Source: Sipunculus nudus (Eukaryota; Annelida; Sipuncula; Golfingiida; Sipunculidae). From it: a stretch of DNA of 64,000 nt. Below are positions 36,590-46,419 of this stretch, piece after piece. Under the pieces are notes generated by a model. The model was not told where the DNA came from. It was given only the letters and a program-made list of their open reading frames with translations, and did no database searches. Made by a program: the position numbers and the translations under genes. The DNA lies in contig CM049306.1 of NCBI GenBank assembly GCA_026874595.1, positions 21,871,019 through 21,935,018 on the forward strand. The letters run 5' to 3'. The stretch's first letter is position 1, and each line of letters opens with the position of its first letter.

Positions 36590-36845
36590 AAATTGTTACA
36601 ACATTCATCAACCTATGATTTTATTTGTTGCTTCTTAAATGGTTACATCATTCATTATTCCCAGCTTTAATTTATTTTCATTGCTTTTAAAATGGTCACA
36701 ACATTCATTATTCCATGATTTTATTTATTTTCGTTGCTTTTTAAATGGTTACAACGTTCATTATCCCATCCTTTATTTGTTTAATTGCCTTGTAAATGGT
36801 CACAACATTCATTATTCTATGATTTTATTTGTTTTCATTGCTTTT
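36590..36845. repeat. 53-bp minisatellite, left part
   Basis: Degenerate copies of a unit containing TGGTCACAACATTCATTATT and CATGATTTTATTTG, then TTTTCATTGCTTTTTAAA. The same minisatellite resumes at 43479, so the 6.6 kb between the two parts is inserted DNA. Confidence 0.85.
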
Positions 36846-36884
36846 TATATGCATGAAAGCTATACAGAAAAGCACATATAAAAA

Positions 36885-36887
<3 letters not shown>

Positions 36888-36923
<36 letters not shown>
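36888..36923. repeat. (TA)n microsatellite at LINE 3' end
   Basis: About 18 TA units between the minisatellite and the minus-strand LINE 3' region. It could be the simple-repeat tail of that LINE. Confidence 0.9.
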
Positions 36924-36927
<4 letters not shown>

Positions 36928-37204
36928 CAAATCATGCAATCATTACACTGTGCATGTACATATACAAAAGCATTATTACATATATAGGTAAGATATACTT
37001 TGGTATCACTATCACATATGGTGTTACAAGTCTCTGAATGATGATTTTAAAAAGTTCATAATCTGTAAAATGAAAAATTCGCTAGAGATAAAGCAATTAC
37101 CTTATACCTCAGGGACAGGGTTTGCCAACTATTTACTATAAATAAAAATAAATTGGGTGTACTTGTAATATTCATATAATTTATGAAGATATCTCTTCTA
37201 TCCG

Positions 37205-37359
37205 CTCCATAAGTATTCATTTAATAGGAGCCCATTTTTTATATATGTTTTTCCATCTTCCCTCTGCTTAAAGCTATACACTTTTCTATTTCATATATAT
37301 TCTCTATAAAATGTCGGATTCCCTGCTGTAGGTTTCTGTTTATAACATCTACTGACATA
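37205..37359 (-). pseudogene. Final ORF2 piece of the minus-strand LINE
   Basis: Minus-strand reading gives ENIYEIEKCIALSRGKMEKH and then IKNGLLLNEYLW, the kind of basic C-terminal helix found at the end of L1/Tx1 ORF2. Joining it to the segment ending at 39690 restores continuity (MIKRYLYVSRCYKQKP), which shows that 37360-39676 was inserted. Confidence 0.65.
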
Positions 37360-39676
37360 GAAACAAATGGGAAATGATTAAGTATTATATTAGGAAGGAA
37401 ACCATTATATTTGCAAAGAAATCTAAATATGAAACAGATCAGCATTATTATACATTAATGGAGAGATTGAAAACATTAGAAAGTGGAGGAACTAATAATG
37501 AAGAATATTTTGATATAAAAGAGAAGATAAATAATATTGAAATGAAACGAGTAGAAGGGACCATTATTAGAGCTAAAGTTAGATGGAGAGAATATGGAGA
37601 GAGAAGTACAAGATACTTCTACCAATTGGAGAAAAGAAATGGCATAAGGAAACATATTCGGAAATTAAAATAAGAATCAGGCTTTATTGTTACAAGTGAA
37701 AAAGGTATCCTGGATCATTCTAAAAAAATTTATGCTAATCTTTATAAAAGTAAGAGTACAGAATTAAATTCTTTGGAGGCTCGATATTTTTTTGATAATT
37801 CGACCATAACAAAATTGTCAACAGAAGAAAAAGAGCTATGGGAGGGACCAATAACGTTAGGAGAATGTGAAAATATAATTAAAAATTTAAAAAATAATAA
37901 GTCTCCAGGAAATGATGGATTAACTATAGAATTCTATAAATATTTTTGGAACAAAATAGGTCCTTAAGTTATTAACTCGTTTAATAAATCACTTCATTTG
38001 GGGGAAATGTCTCCCTCTCAAAAGCAGTCTGTGATAACACTTATTGATAAAAAAGGTAAAGATAGATTATTAATAAAAAACTTTCTCTTCTAAATAATGA
38101 CTATAAAATTGCATCCAAGGTTATTGCAGAAAGAATAAAGAAAATTCTACCTTCAATTATTAGTTCAGATCAACATGGTTTTATTAAAGGCAGATATATA
38201 GGGGAAGCATTGAGAACAATTTTAGACACAATAGAATATCTTAAGATAATAGATCAACAAGGGATACTTCTCAGTGTGGATTTTGAAAAAGCGTTTGATT
38301 CATTGGAATGGAATTATATGATAGAGGTTTTGAAATTATTTAATTTTGTAGAAAATTTAATATCATGGGTCAAACTTTTTTACACTAACATAAGTTCATG
38401 TATAATGAACAATGGATACTCCTCAGGTTATTTCTTAGTAGAGAGAGGTGTGCGTCAAGGGGATCCACTCTCCCCATATTTTTTTTATTATCTGTATTGA
38501 AATATTAGCAGAGAAAATACGACAGAATAATCAAATTAAAGGTATCCCTTTAAATAACCAGAATATTCTTAAATGCGTACTTTACGCAGATGACTTAACA
38601 GCTCTAATTAAAGATGAAAATTCAGCCATCAAACTCATGAAATTATTATCATCATTCTCTAAAATATCTGGTATTAAAGTAAATGAAGAAAAGTCAGAAG
38701 CAATGCAGATAGGTTCAAAACTAAATTCAAAATTTACTTCAGTTCTGAATTTTAAAGATTGTTTAAAACTGCTTGGTGTTTATATAACAAAAAATAAAAT
38801 AGATATGGATGAAAAGAATATTAAACCAAAACTCCTTGAAGTTAAACAAAATTTGTACATGTGGAGGCTCAGAGATTTGACATTGAGTGGACGAATTTTA
38901 TTATCAAAGTCACTTGGCTATTCAAAATTTCAATATATTGCTTCAGTAATCGACATACCAAAAAATTACATAAGAGAAATAGAAAGAGAGTTATTCAAAT
39001 TTATATGGAAAGGGAAAAGAAAGGGGCGGATAAAACGAAGAACTTTGATGGAAGATTATGACAATGGAGGTCAGAAGATGATAAATGTACAATGTATGAT
39101 AGATGCACAGAAAGTTATGTGGATAAAACGGTATGTGTACGGTGGGTGTAAACAATGGAAAGAAGTGGTAGATTTGATTTTTAAAAGGTATGGTGGACTG
39201 TCATTTCTCCTCCATTGTAATTATTCGGTTACCAGATTACAAAATTTGCAAACCTTTTATTTGGATTTATTGAAAGTATGGGAGGTTATACGTCTTAGAA
39301 CAAGTAGTAAAATAGTATGGAATAATAAAAAATATAATGGTAACTGGAAAACTGTATATAATCAAAATTTTTTGAAAGCAGGTTTGAGGTATATTACAGA
39401 TTTGGTGGATCAAGATAAGAAAATCATTCCCTTTTGAGAGTGGATAAAAAGAGGTTGTAAAACTAAATGGTATATACTCTGGAGAAGCATTATCTCTCAG
39501 ACCAAAACTATGATAAACCAGTTTGACACTCACATAAATATTGAAAATATGGAAAACTTAAATTATTTTGTTAAATTCTCCAGTATATAACTTTCAGAAA
39601 TAAATGCTTAATTTACTTACTCAAACCTGCTGAGGGAAATACCAATAGAAAAGAGCGCTGGAGTCAAGACACATAG
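37360..39676 (+). mobile_element. Plus-strand L1/Tx1 LINE fragment with 14-bp target duplication
   Basis: CATCTACTGACATA is present at 37346-37359 and again at 39677-39690, a perfect 14-bp duplication. The insert is 5'-truncated (starting NKWEMIKYYIRKET). Unexpectedly it also ends inside ORF2 (NTNRKERWSQDT), lacking the last ~170 codons, 3' UTR and tail. See the pseudogene entry for its coding content. Confidence 0.8.
37365..39676 (+). pseudogene. Decayed ORF2 (reverse transcriptase) of the plus-strand LINE
   Basis: Order of motifs: RVEGTIIRAKVRWREYGERS; NNKSPGNDGLTIEFYKYF; DYKIASKVIAERIKKILP; DQHGFIKGRYIGEALRT; SVDFEKAFDSLEWNYM (catalytic Asp); GVRQGDPLSPYFF; CVLYADDLTALI (catalytic YADD); GIKVNEEKSEAMQ; LLGVYITKNKID; and a thumb/connection region to YNQNFLKAGLRYITDLVD. 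Lesions: stop near 37671, stop near 37965, a deletion near 38075 removing the RPIS motif, a frameshift in a T-run near 38480, and a stop at 39436. The catalytic residues are intact but the frame is dead. Spacing is that of L1/Tx1 ORF2. Confidence 0.9.
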
Positions 39677-39690
39677 CATCTACTGACATA

Positions 39691-40507
39691 CAAGTACCGT
39701 TTTATCATCAAAGATAAAGAATTCAACCATTAATGTTCACAGCTACCAAGTAGAACTTTTTCTATGAACACTGTAAACGAAGGGTTTATTGACTTACGTA
39801 GTTTCAATACTTGCAGAATTCCATCCCATATGAGTTTCGAAAAGGTGCAGTCCCATAGTACATGTATCAAAGTTTCCTTCTTATTTTGACAAAATATGCA
39901 ATGAGCACCTTCTACAATATTGATTTTATGTAAGGATTTAAAGGATTATGAAACTGGAAACTTCTTAATCTAACAGATATAGTAGAATAACATATATTAC
40001 GAAATCCTTTGTTTATTTCATCATCAGATTCTAGCATCAGGTCTTTTTTCCATTTAAGAATACTGTTGCTTGGTCTTCTGTATATTCTTTTATTATTTTC
40101 ATATACACTTTTTAAACTGTATTTATCTTTAAAAGAAAGTTACTCAGTCAGTCTTAATATGCCCCAGTTTCAATACCAGTTTCCTCTTTTCATCTGGAAT
40201 TGATGCTAGTATACAATTTTAACTTTAAAAAATCTATATAAACTGAATATTTTTGACAGAATGTTTTGTGGCTCAACCAAAGAGACCTTTTATTCATGTG
40301 ATCATACAGATCTGAAATGTACTTAACTCCTGCATCGTAAAATGTTTTATAAAACATAACTCTATCCTCCCTTTTAATATGTGAGTTAAACCATAAACAT
40401 TGAGACATTATTTCCAGAGTTGTTGTTGGATTAAAGAAATTATATGAACACCACCCTCGATGAACATCTTCCCATAACGGGCATGGCAAGTAGATTTGTT
40501 GAGTCAT
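39691..40507 (-). pseudogene. C-terminal ORF2 segment of the minus-strand LINE
   Basis: Starts CPLWEDVHRGWCSYNFFNPT, passes FYDAGVKYISDLYDHMN and RRPSNSILKWKKDL, and reaches HCIFCQNKKETLIHVLWDCT (CxxC...HxxxxC zinc-binding pattern), then LIWDGILQVLKL. Frameshifts occur near 40195 and 39930 and a stop near 39730. It aligns in order with the C-terminal part of the plus-strand LINE at 39250-39676, so both belong to the same superfamily. It is cut at 39690 by the plus-strand LINE insertion and resumes at 37345. Confidence 0.75.
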
Positions 40508-40549
40508 CCGTTGCTAAGTTACATTTAAATGACAATTCCTTTAGCTTTA

Positions 40550-41165
40550 AATTATCTAGGATAAGTAGTCTGTGCAATTACTTTCCTAAATATTATCCGA
40601 TGTCATTCAAATTTTGGTCAGTGATTGCTGTCATGCTTACCTTGGTTTGGATTTGTTTTGAAGTGTCTGGCTTATGTCCGTCTATCTGTCACTCTGTCTG
40701 TCAATTTGTCAGGTTTTTGTTTCTGGGGGATAACTTCTCTAAATATTATCCGATTTCATTCAAATTTTGGTCAGCAATTGCTCTGATGCATACCTTGGTT
40801 GGGAATAGTTTTGGGGTGTCTGGCTTTTGTCTGTCTGTCACCGTATGTCCGTCTGTCAGGTTTTCGTTTCCCTGCTATAACTTTCCTAAATATTATCCGA
40901 TGTCATTCAAATTTTGGTCAGTGATTGCTGTCATGCTTACCTTGGTTTGGATTTGTTTGAAGTGTCTGGCTTATGTCCGTCTATCTGTCACTCTGTCTGT
41001 CAGTGTGTCAGGTTTTTGTTTCTGTGGGATAACTTCTCTAAATATTATCCGATTTCATTCAAATTTTGGTCTGTGATTGCTCTCATGCATACCCTGGTTG
41101 GGATTTGTTTTGGAGTGTCTGGCTTCTGTCTGTCTGTCTGTCACTCTGTCTGTCCGTACTTTATC
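40550..41165. repeat. ~150-bp tandem repeat, four copies as two ~300-bp dimers
   Basis: CTAAATATTATCCGATGTCA or a close variant starts at about 40586, 40739, 40886 and 41038. Copies 1 and 3 are nearly identical and copies 2 and 4 are similar, so the unit duplicated is a ~300-bp dimer. Each copy contains a (TGTC)n-like stretch. The trailing ATGAAAACCAACAAGATCTC to CTTGTTAAC (to 41228) may be the end of the same element. It lies inside the minus-strand LINE. The frames across it are artefacts. Confidence 0.8.
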
Positions 41166-41169
41166 AAGC

Positions 41170-41445
41170 ATGAAAACCAACAAGATCTCAAATCGGGGGA
41201 CATTAATTCCGCGAATTGGCTTGTTAACAAATGGCGTAATCGCTGTTTTTCTAAATTGATCTTCAGGCCTGAAATAAGTTGAACATCTCTGAATACCTCG
41301 CATGCAGATTTTATGCTTTCAAAATCTGTAACAAACAAAATTTCGTCATGTGCATATTGTGATAACTTAAAGGTACCTGATTTTTATGGGATGCCATGTT
41401 TTGTAATGTATGTTTTTATTTTTTTCTAATAGCAATAGCAAGTAT
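41170..41445 (-). pseudogene. Reverse-transcriptase fragment of the minus-strand LINE
   Basis: Contains KLSQYAHDEILFVTDFESIK, the RT active-site region with YADD degraded to YAHD, followed by SACEVFRD and SGLKINLEK, typical of L1/Tx1 ORF2. An in-frame stop precedes it. It breaks off at the ~150-bp tandem-repeat element on one side and the Gypsy LTR on the other. Confidence 0.75.
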
Positions 41446-41449
41446 ATCT

Positions 41450-42330
41450 TGTTACAGGTGTCTCTTTATTGTGTGCAGCAGTCTTGCATGTGTCTGTGAT
41501 GCGCCATGTAGCATTGTCCGTTGCCATGGGAGACGCGCGAGCCGGGCCGGCCCACGTGTCGGGTCTGACGTGTAGAAACACAGCGCTCATGCTTCACGGA
41601 ACTTTCTGGGCTGGTCGCGCTTTTTGAGCACGTGTCTTGTAATGTTCTTTGGGCGCGTGTGTATTATGTATTGTTGGGATCTTTGGATTTTTCGTGATAT
41701 AGAAGTTTCTAGACTTTGGGGGAGAAGCTATATATTAGGGGCTGCGTTTAGAGCCGAGGGAAGAGATAGAAATATTCCAGCGGACACGGAAGAGTGTGAG
41801 TGAGTTTGTGGACCTTTCCTTTTAATTGCAGCAGTTATAGATCTTCTTCGAAATTTGTAACGGATTTTATTTAGTCTTCAGTTTGCCTTTGGGATCACTA
41901 CCAGAACTTCACTTTTGGATTACAACAGATTGATTTTTTTATTCAATTTGACTATTATTCTCTTAGAAGATTTATGTGAACTGTTCATCTGGATTATAAG
42001 CTTTAAGGGATTATTTTGCTGTGACAGTGGTGGTATCCAGGTACTGTACACTTTATTTATTACACTGTGTATTATTGTATGTGATTGTATTGATTTGCTG
42101 TTGTACTATTGTTATACTGTGTAATTGTATTGATTTAGTGTATTGTAATGTTAGAGATGTTTCAAGAATACATTATAATTATTTGGAGACAAAAACCCAC
42201 TGACTTCTCTATTTATTCCCCTAGACATTTCATGCTGCCTTGTGCTACAGAATCTGAATTTTATTCATCTTCGTAACAAGGTTTATGCTTGTTAAGACTA
42301 CGTGTTCTGTTGTTATTAGGTTCCGTAACA
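41450..42330 (+). mobile_element. 5' LTR of a Gypsy-type retrotransposon (copy 3)
   Basis: Begins TGTTACAGGTGTCTC and ends GGTTCCGTAACA. The same ~880-bp unit, inverted, forms the solo LTRs at 16608 and 29765. A TATA-like TATATATTAGG at about 41730 lies about 30 bases before a likely transcript start. A TTTATTCCCC (near 42211) and the GACATTTCATGCTGCC box are shared with the other copies. It is followed by a primer site and gag, which fixes its orientation. Confidence 0.9.
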
Positions 42331-42335
42331 TAAAA

Positions 42336-42354
42336 TTGCGGGCTCGTCCGGCAA
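42336..42354 (+). other. tRNA-Pro-like primer-binding site
   Basis: TTGCGGGCTCGTCCGGCAA lies five bases after the LTR end. The core GGGCTCGTCCGG matches the 3' end of tRNA-Pro in complement, where reverse transcription of LTR elements starts. The edges differ from the consensus TGGGGGCTCGTCCGGGAT. Confidence 0.6.
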
Positions 42355-42464
42355 GCTTAATAGTTTTGAAAATTTATTGGCCCTTGACCTAGAGACAGTG
42401 TTTACAATACATTGTTAAAAGGATTTATCTCAGTGTTTTTTTGTTATTGTTTTAACATCTTAAC

Positions 42465-43013
42465 ATGACAGATTTCAAACCTGAGACATTTGTTGAAGAT
42501 CCCGACCCTGATCAACTTGAACAGTTGATAAAGGAACAGTTGTTGCGTTTGGGACAACACTAAGGGCTAAGTGTGAAAAAAAGCTTTGAGAAAGCCTGAT
42601 ATCATTGCTAAAATCATGCAAGATCTAGTTAGCAAAGATTTAATTGAAGAGAGTGTATAGTTGAAAGATAAAAAAAATGACAGCCTTGCTAAACAAGTGG
42701 AATTAAAAAAGTTAGAAATGCAACATGAGCTAGCATTAAAACAGAATTAGAAAAACAAAGAGAAGAGAGGGAATTAGAAAAACAAAGAGAAGAGAGGGAA
42801 TTAGAAAAACAATGAGAAAAGAGGGAAGAACATATAAGATTAGAAAGAGAAAGACTAGAAAAAGAAAAAGAAATTGAGTTAAAACGACCGGAGTTAGAAA
42901 GACTTAAACTAAAACATAGTCTAAGTGCTGCCCCAACTCATAGTTTTCATGTTACTAGGCACATTAGACTTGTCCCACCTTTTCAAGAAAAAGAGGTTGA
43001 TAAATATTTCTTA
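42465..43013 (+). pseudogene. Truncated gag of the Gypsy element
   Basis: ATG at 42465 opens MTDFKPETFVEDPDPDQLEQ. A stop follows at 42561, then further pieces (KPDIIAKIMQDLVSKDLIEE), a duplicated lysine/glutamate coiled coil (ELEKQREERELEKQ) and HIRLVPPFQEKEVDKYFL, a conserved gag motif of invertebrate Gypsy elements. Similarity stops at 43013. All of protease, reverse transcriptase, integrase and the 3' LTR are absent. At least three stops or frameshifts show it is dead. Confidence 0.82.
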
Positions 43014-43039
43014 GCTGCGGTTGTTTTACAATTTTCCGC

Positions 43040-43440
43040 TTCACCGATTTCTCCCATCCCCACTGTCCTCAGGTTCCACTCTCTCTGGTATTGCTCTACC
43101 TTATTAACTCTTCTTAGACTTTCAGTTCCATACTTTCAATTTGTGCATCTTTGCTTTTATTTTGCTCTTTAACAAGTTCTAATTCTTATATCAGTTCTAC
43201 TACTTGTCTCCTTTATTCTCTCTGATCCCCTTCAAGTTCACTAACTGTGGTGTCCAGCGTGGTAAGGCCAGTTTCTAGCGTTTGTATTTTTTTATCTTCT
43301 TCTGCTCTGTGCACAGACCTTCCAATTGTGTTTTCAGTTCTTCTTGTTTTTTTCCCAAGATTTGTTTTGCCGTGTCAATTTGCTGGTTTTTCTGCCACTC
43401 CTACAGACTATAATATCTAGGTAGCGGGAGCTCTGAGAAA
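43040..43440 (-). pseudogene. Degenerate coiled-coil ORF1 remnant of the minus-strand LINE
   Basis: Minus-strand translation gives WQKNQQIDTAKQILGKKQEE, then KTQLEGL, and after a frameshift IQTLETGLTTLDTTVSELEG. It is interrupted by several stops. The heptad-like spacing of leucine and isoleucine and the charge pattern resemble ORF1 proteins of L1/Tx1 LINEs, which bind element RNA as trimers. It sits directly downstream of the presumed LINE 5' end. A host coiled-coil relic cannot be excluded. Confidence 0.5.
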
Positions 43441-43478
43441 ACACGTCCTCACTCACTTGTCATGTGACCGGAAGTTCC

Positions 43479-44190
43479 TGTTTTCATTGCTTTTAAAATT
43501 GTTACAACATTCATTACTCATGATTTTATTTGTTTTCATTTCTTTTTAAATGGTCACATCATTCATTATTCAATGCTTTATTTTGTTTCATTGCTTTTTA
43601 AATGGTCACATCATTTATTATTCCATGATTTTATTTGTTTGCCTTGCTTTTTAAATGGACACATCATTCATTATTCCATGATTTTATTTTTTTCTTATTG
43701 TTTTTAAAATGGTCACAACGTTTATCATCCCATCCTTTATTTGTTTTATTGCCTTGTAAATGGTCACAACATTTATTTTCCCATGATTTTATTTGTTTTT
43801 CATTGCTCTTTAAATTGTCACTACGTTCATTATCCCATTGATTTTTGTTTGTTTTCATTGCTTTTCCTAAATGTCACAACATTCACTATATAATTTTTGT
43901 TTGTTTTCATTGCTTTTTAAATGATCACAACGTTCATTATCACATGCTTTTATTTGTTTTCATTGCTTTTTAAATGGTCACAACATTCATTATATGATTT
44001 TATTTGTTTTCAATGTCTTTTAAATGGTCACAACATTCACAAAATGATTTTATTTGTTTTATTGCTTTATAAATGGTCACGGCATTCAAAACCATATGGA
44101 TTTATTTGTTTTCATTACTTTTAATGGTCAAGACATTCATAACCATATGGTTTTATTTGTTTCCTTTGCCTTTTGAATGGTCCCATAATT
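43479..44190. repeat. 53-bp minisatellite, right part (~13 copies)
   Basis: Same unit as at 36590-36845. Spacing of TGGTCACAAC varies from 49 to 57 bp. Open frames across it on both strands are artefacts of the repeat. Confidence 0.92.
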
Positions 44191-44309
44191 CAGTTAAGTC
44201 TCCTGTGGATTAGTTTGTTTTCATCGCAGGACTTTTAAATAAAGATAGTTTTTAAGTTATCTCACAGATGAAATCAATCTCACTCGTGGGTATTTTCGTT
44301 GAATTGCAG

Positions 44310-44432
44310 AATGCGCTGTGAAAGATGGCTTTTACTTAGAGCCACGAGGGAGCAAAATAGAAGATGTAGGAAATGAATTGCCCTCGGCGGTGAAAGTTTT
44401 TGGTGCCCTCGGGTTTCCTAGCCGACTGAGAG
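44310..44432 (+). CDS. Candidate internal exon of unknown function
   Basis: A good acceptor (TTGAATTGCAG) and donor (AGAG|GTACGC) bracket 123 bp that is open in phase 1-1. It encodes CAVKDGFYLEPRGSKIEDVG followed by NELPSAVKVFGALGFPSRLR. Its base composition is higher in GC than the surrounding intron-like DNA, which supports coding. Its entry phase matches the exit phase of the LRP exon F 37 kb upstream on the same strand, so the same gene is possible but unproven. I do not recognise the domain; it does not look like an EGF or class A module. Confidence 0.4.
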
Positions 44433-46410
44433 GTACGCTTACTCTTTGTTTACATGGATGGTAAAAATAACAGTCACGAGAAAAGCGGTGAGTCAAATTT
44501 AAAACGAATCGTATCATTTGTGAAGATACATTGTGTCCTATAAAGGCATTAATATACACGCCGTCCTCGGGCGCCTGGACGTCTGAGGATCCAACAAACT
44601 TTTAGTTTAGCTGATGCATAGTCACTATTTAAGTGATATTCCCGCCACACTTGACACCTTTTATTGTGGGTCTCAGGTCAATTGAATTAGTGATAAGTTA
44701 CTTCCCACCTCTGTATATATACGTTTAACATAATGGTAGGACAAGGACCTTTACCAGTGTAAATTAAATTTTCAATAGCTCCAGGCGTTAGCTAATGGAG
44801 TAGGTCCATGAAACACCAGGAGGGGTAAACTAATGTTTGGAAGAGCTCATTTTTAATATAATTTAAAATGATATGATAAAACATTATATTATATAATGTA
44901 GCATAATTTAATATGATATAATATACTATAATACAATACAATATATCATACTGGCAGAGGCTGTAGGGGCACGCCCCAGAAACTTTTTAGGTAAATTGGA
45001 TAGCAGTAGACGGCATTTTGCGGTTCATTAGCAACAAAATTTAAATTTCAATGTATCATTTTACCATTCATCGATATAAGTAAATAAGTATGGCTAATCG
45101 AATGCGCAAATTAGGGGATAGTGTCGGTGACTTGCTCAACGATTGCATTTTTTTAAATGATAGTATGACAAGATAAAATTATTGTACATTTATTAATGAC
45201 AAATATCCGGGTAATGTAATATGCTACTCCCGAAAGCTATTTGCGTAAGTTACTGAGGCCAGAGTTCCTCTACTATAGCTGGTAACAGATCTAATTATGG
45301 TAATTATTATCTTTTTTTCACGACTCCAGTCTCACTTCACGAGCGATTATTCTTGCTGGGATACTTTGAACACAGCAAGTACATTATCGAGTTTTGCACT
45401 TTTCATTAACATATTTTAAACTTCTTCCTGTAGATAGGGAATGATTATTATATTTTTTTATCAATATTTGGGTCAAATTTTCTCGAGTGGATTTTCTTAG
45501 GTCCTCTTGAGTGAAAAGCGATCGCTTACTTTTTTTTCTTTGTTTTTTACCAGTGTCTGCGCTAGATCTCCAAGATGGCTTATTTTGAAGAGCTGATCTT
45601 AGGGCAAATTATTAGTCATAGGTGAATGCTTTTTTTTTATTTTACTTATACCTTATTTTTAAGGTCGAAGACTCTCTAGCCGTTGCAGATTATCACCAAG
45701 TTCCAACTCTTTTTACCCAATACGTTTAATACGGCTGACTATAAAAATATCTTTGGTCAGACTAATACTCACAGGTAGTAGATTTGTATCTATATTTATG
45801 TTTGGACCTTGACTTACTTTTCAAGCTGCATGACCTATCCGAGCCTTCCGTCTCGGGGGGGGGGGGGGGGGGGGGGCTTGGAGGGGCAGTTAGTGTGGGA
45901 TTGGAGTTGGGAGGGGGAGGCTTCGGTATTGTGTTGGCTCAGGGATTGCAGACATTTTGTTTTATTTCTTCCACCCGGAGAGTATGCGTTCATGCCCGTC
46001 CGTGTGTGGTTTTGGTGTGTGTGTGTGTGTGCAACATAACTCGCGTTATCATGGACGGAATTTCATGAAATCATTAGTGCATTCCAGGATCCACCAAGGA
46101 AGAACCGTATGGATTTCGGTGTTGAACGAGCATCTCCTCCGGATTCCGGAGCATCATCCATGAATATTAACAAATGTACGGTCACTTATGCATGAATCAA
46201 TCTAGTAATAAAGACCAAAAAAAAAGTGAATGATAAGAAGGTCCTGCCTCATCAATGACCCGTCCACCTGTTCAGGTCACGGTCGAGCGTCCAGCAAACC
46301 GGACTGACGGTGTCAACTATGTTCGCAGAGCGTTATTAGCTCAGATGCTAGAAAGTCATCTGAGCTATAGCGATAACTCTTTGTCCGTCGTATGTCCGTC
46401 GTGCCGTCCG
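44433..46410. other. Non-repetitive AT-rich sequence with a 22-G run
   Basis: A G homopolymer of about 22 at 45855-45876 and a (GT)n at 46015-46031 are the landmarks. No exon with convincing splice sites beyond 44432 was found. Confidence 0.5.
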
Positions 46411-46419
46411 GCCGTCCGT

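Larger units (their letters stand above)
36846..43478 (-). mobile_element. L1/Tx1-type LINE on the minus strand, split by later insertions
   Basis: Read on the minus strand, the pieces are: a 5' UTR-like start at 43478 (GGAACTTCCGGTCACATGAC); ORF1-like coiled-coil remnants (43440-43040); a reverse-transcriptase fragment (41445-41170); a C-terminal ORF2 segment with a zinc-knuckle-like motif (40507-39691); and the last coding piece and 3' UTR (37359 to about 36890) ending near a (TA)n run. TGTTTTCATTGCTTTT is repeated at 36830-36845 and 43479-43494, compatible with a 16-bp target duplication, although the motif also belongs to the flanking minisatellite. The endonuclease and half of the RT are missing. 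Confidence 0.7.

Noticed and set aside
40444-41282. 210- and 122-codon frames with repeated FKFWSVIA and VSGFCLSV peptides
   Set aside because: Translations of the ~150-bp tandem repeat; the repetition follows the DNA unit.
43635-44124. Short frames on both strands
   Set aside because: Translations of the 53-bp minisatellite.
46255-46330. Frame with DPSTCSGHGRASS, hinting at an EGF CSGHGxC motif
   Set aside because: Stops after a few codons and lacks the other cysteines. It lies beside degenerate repeats.
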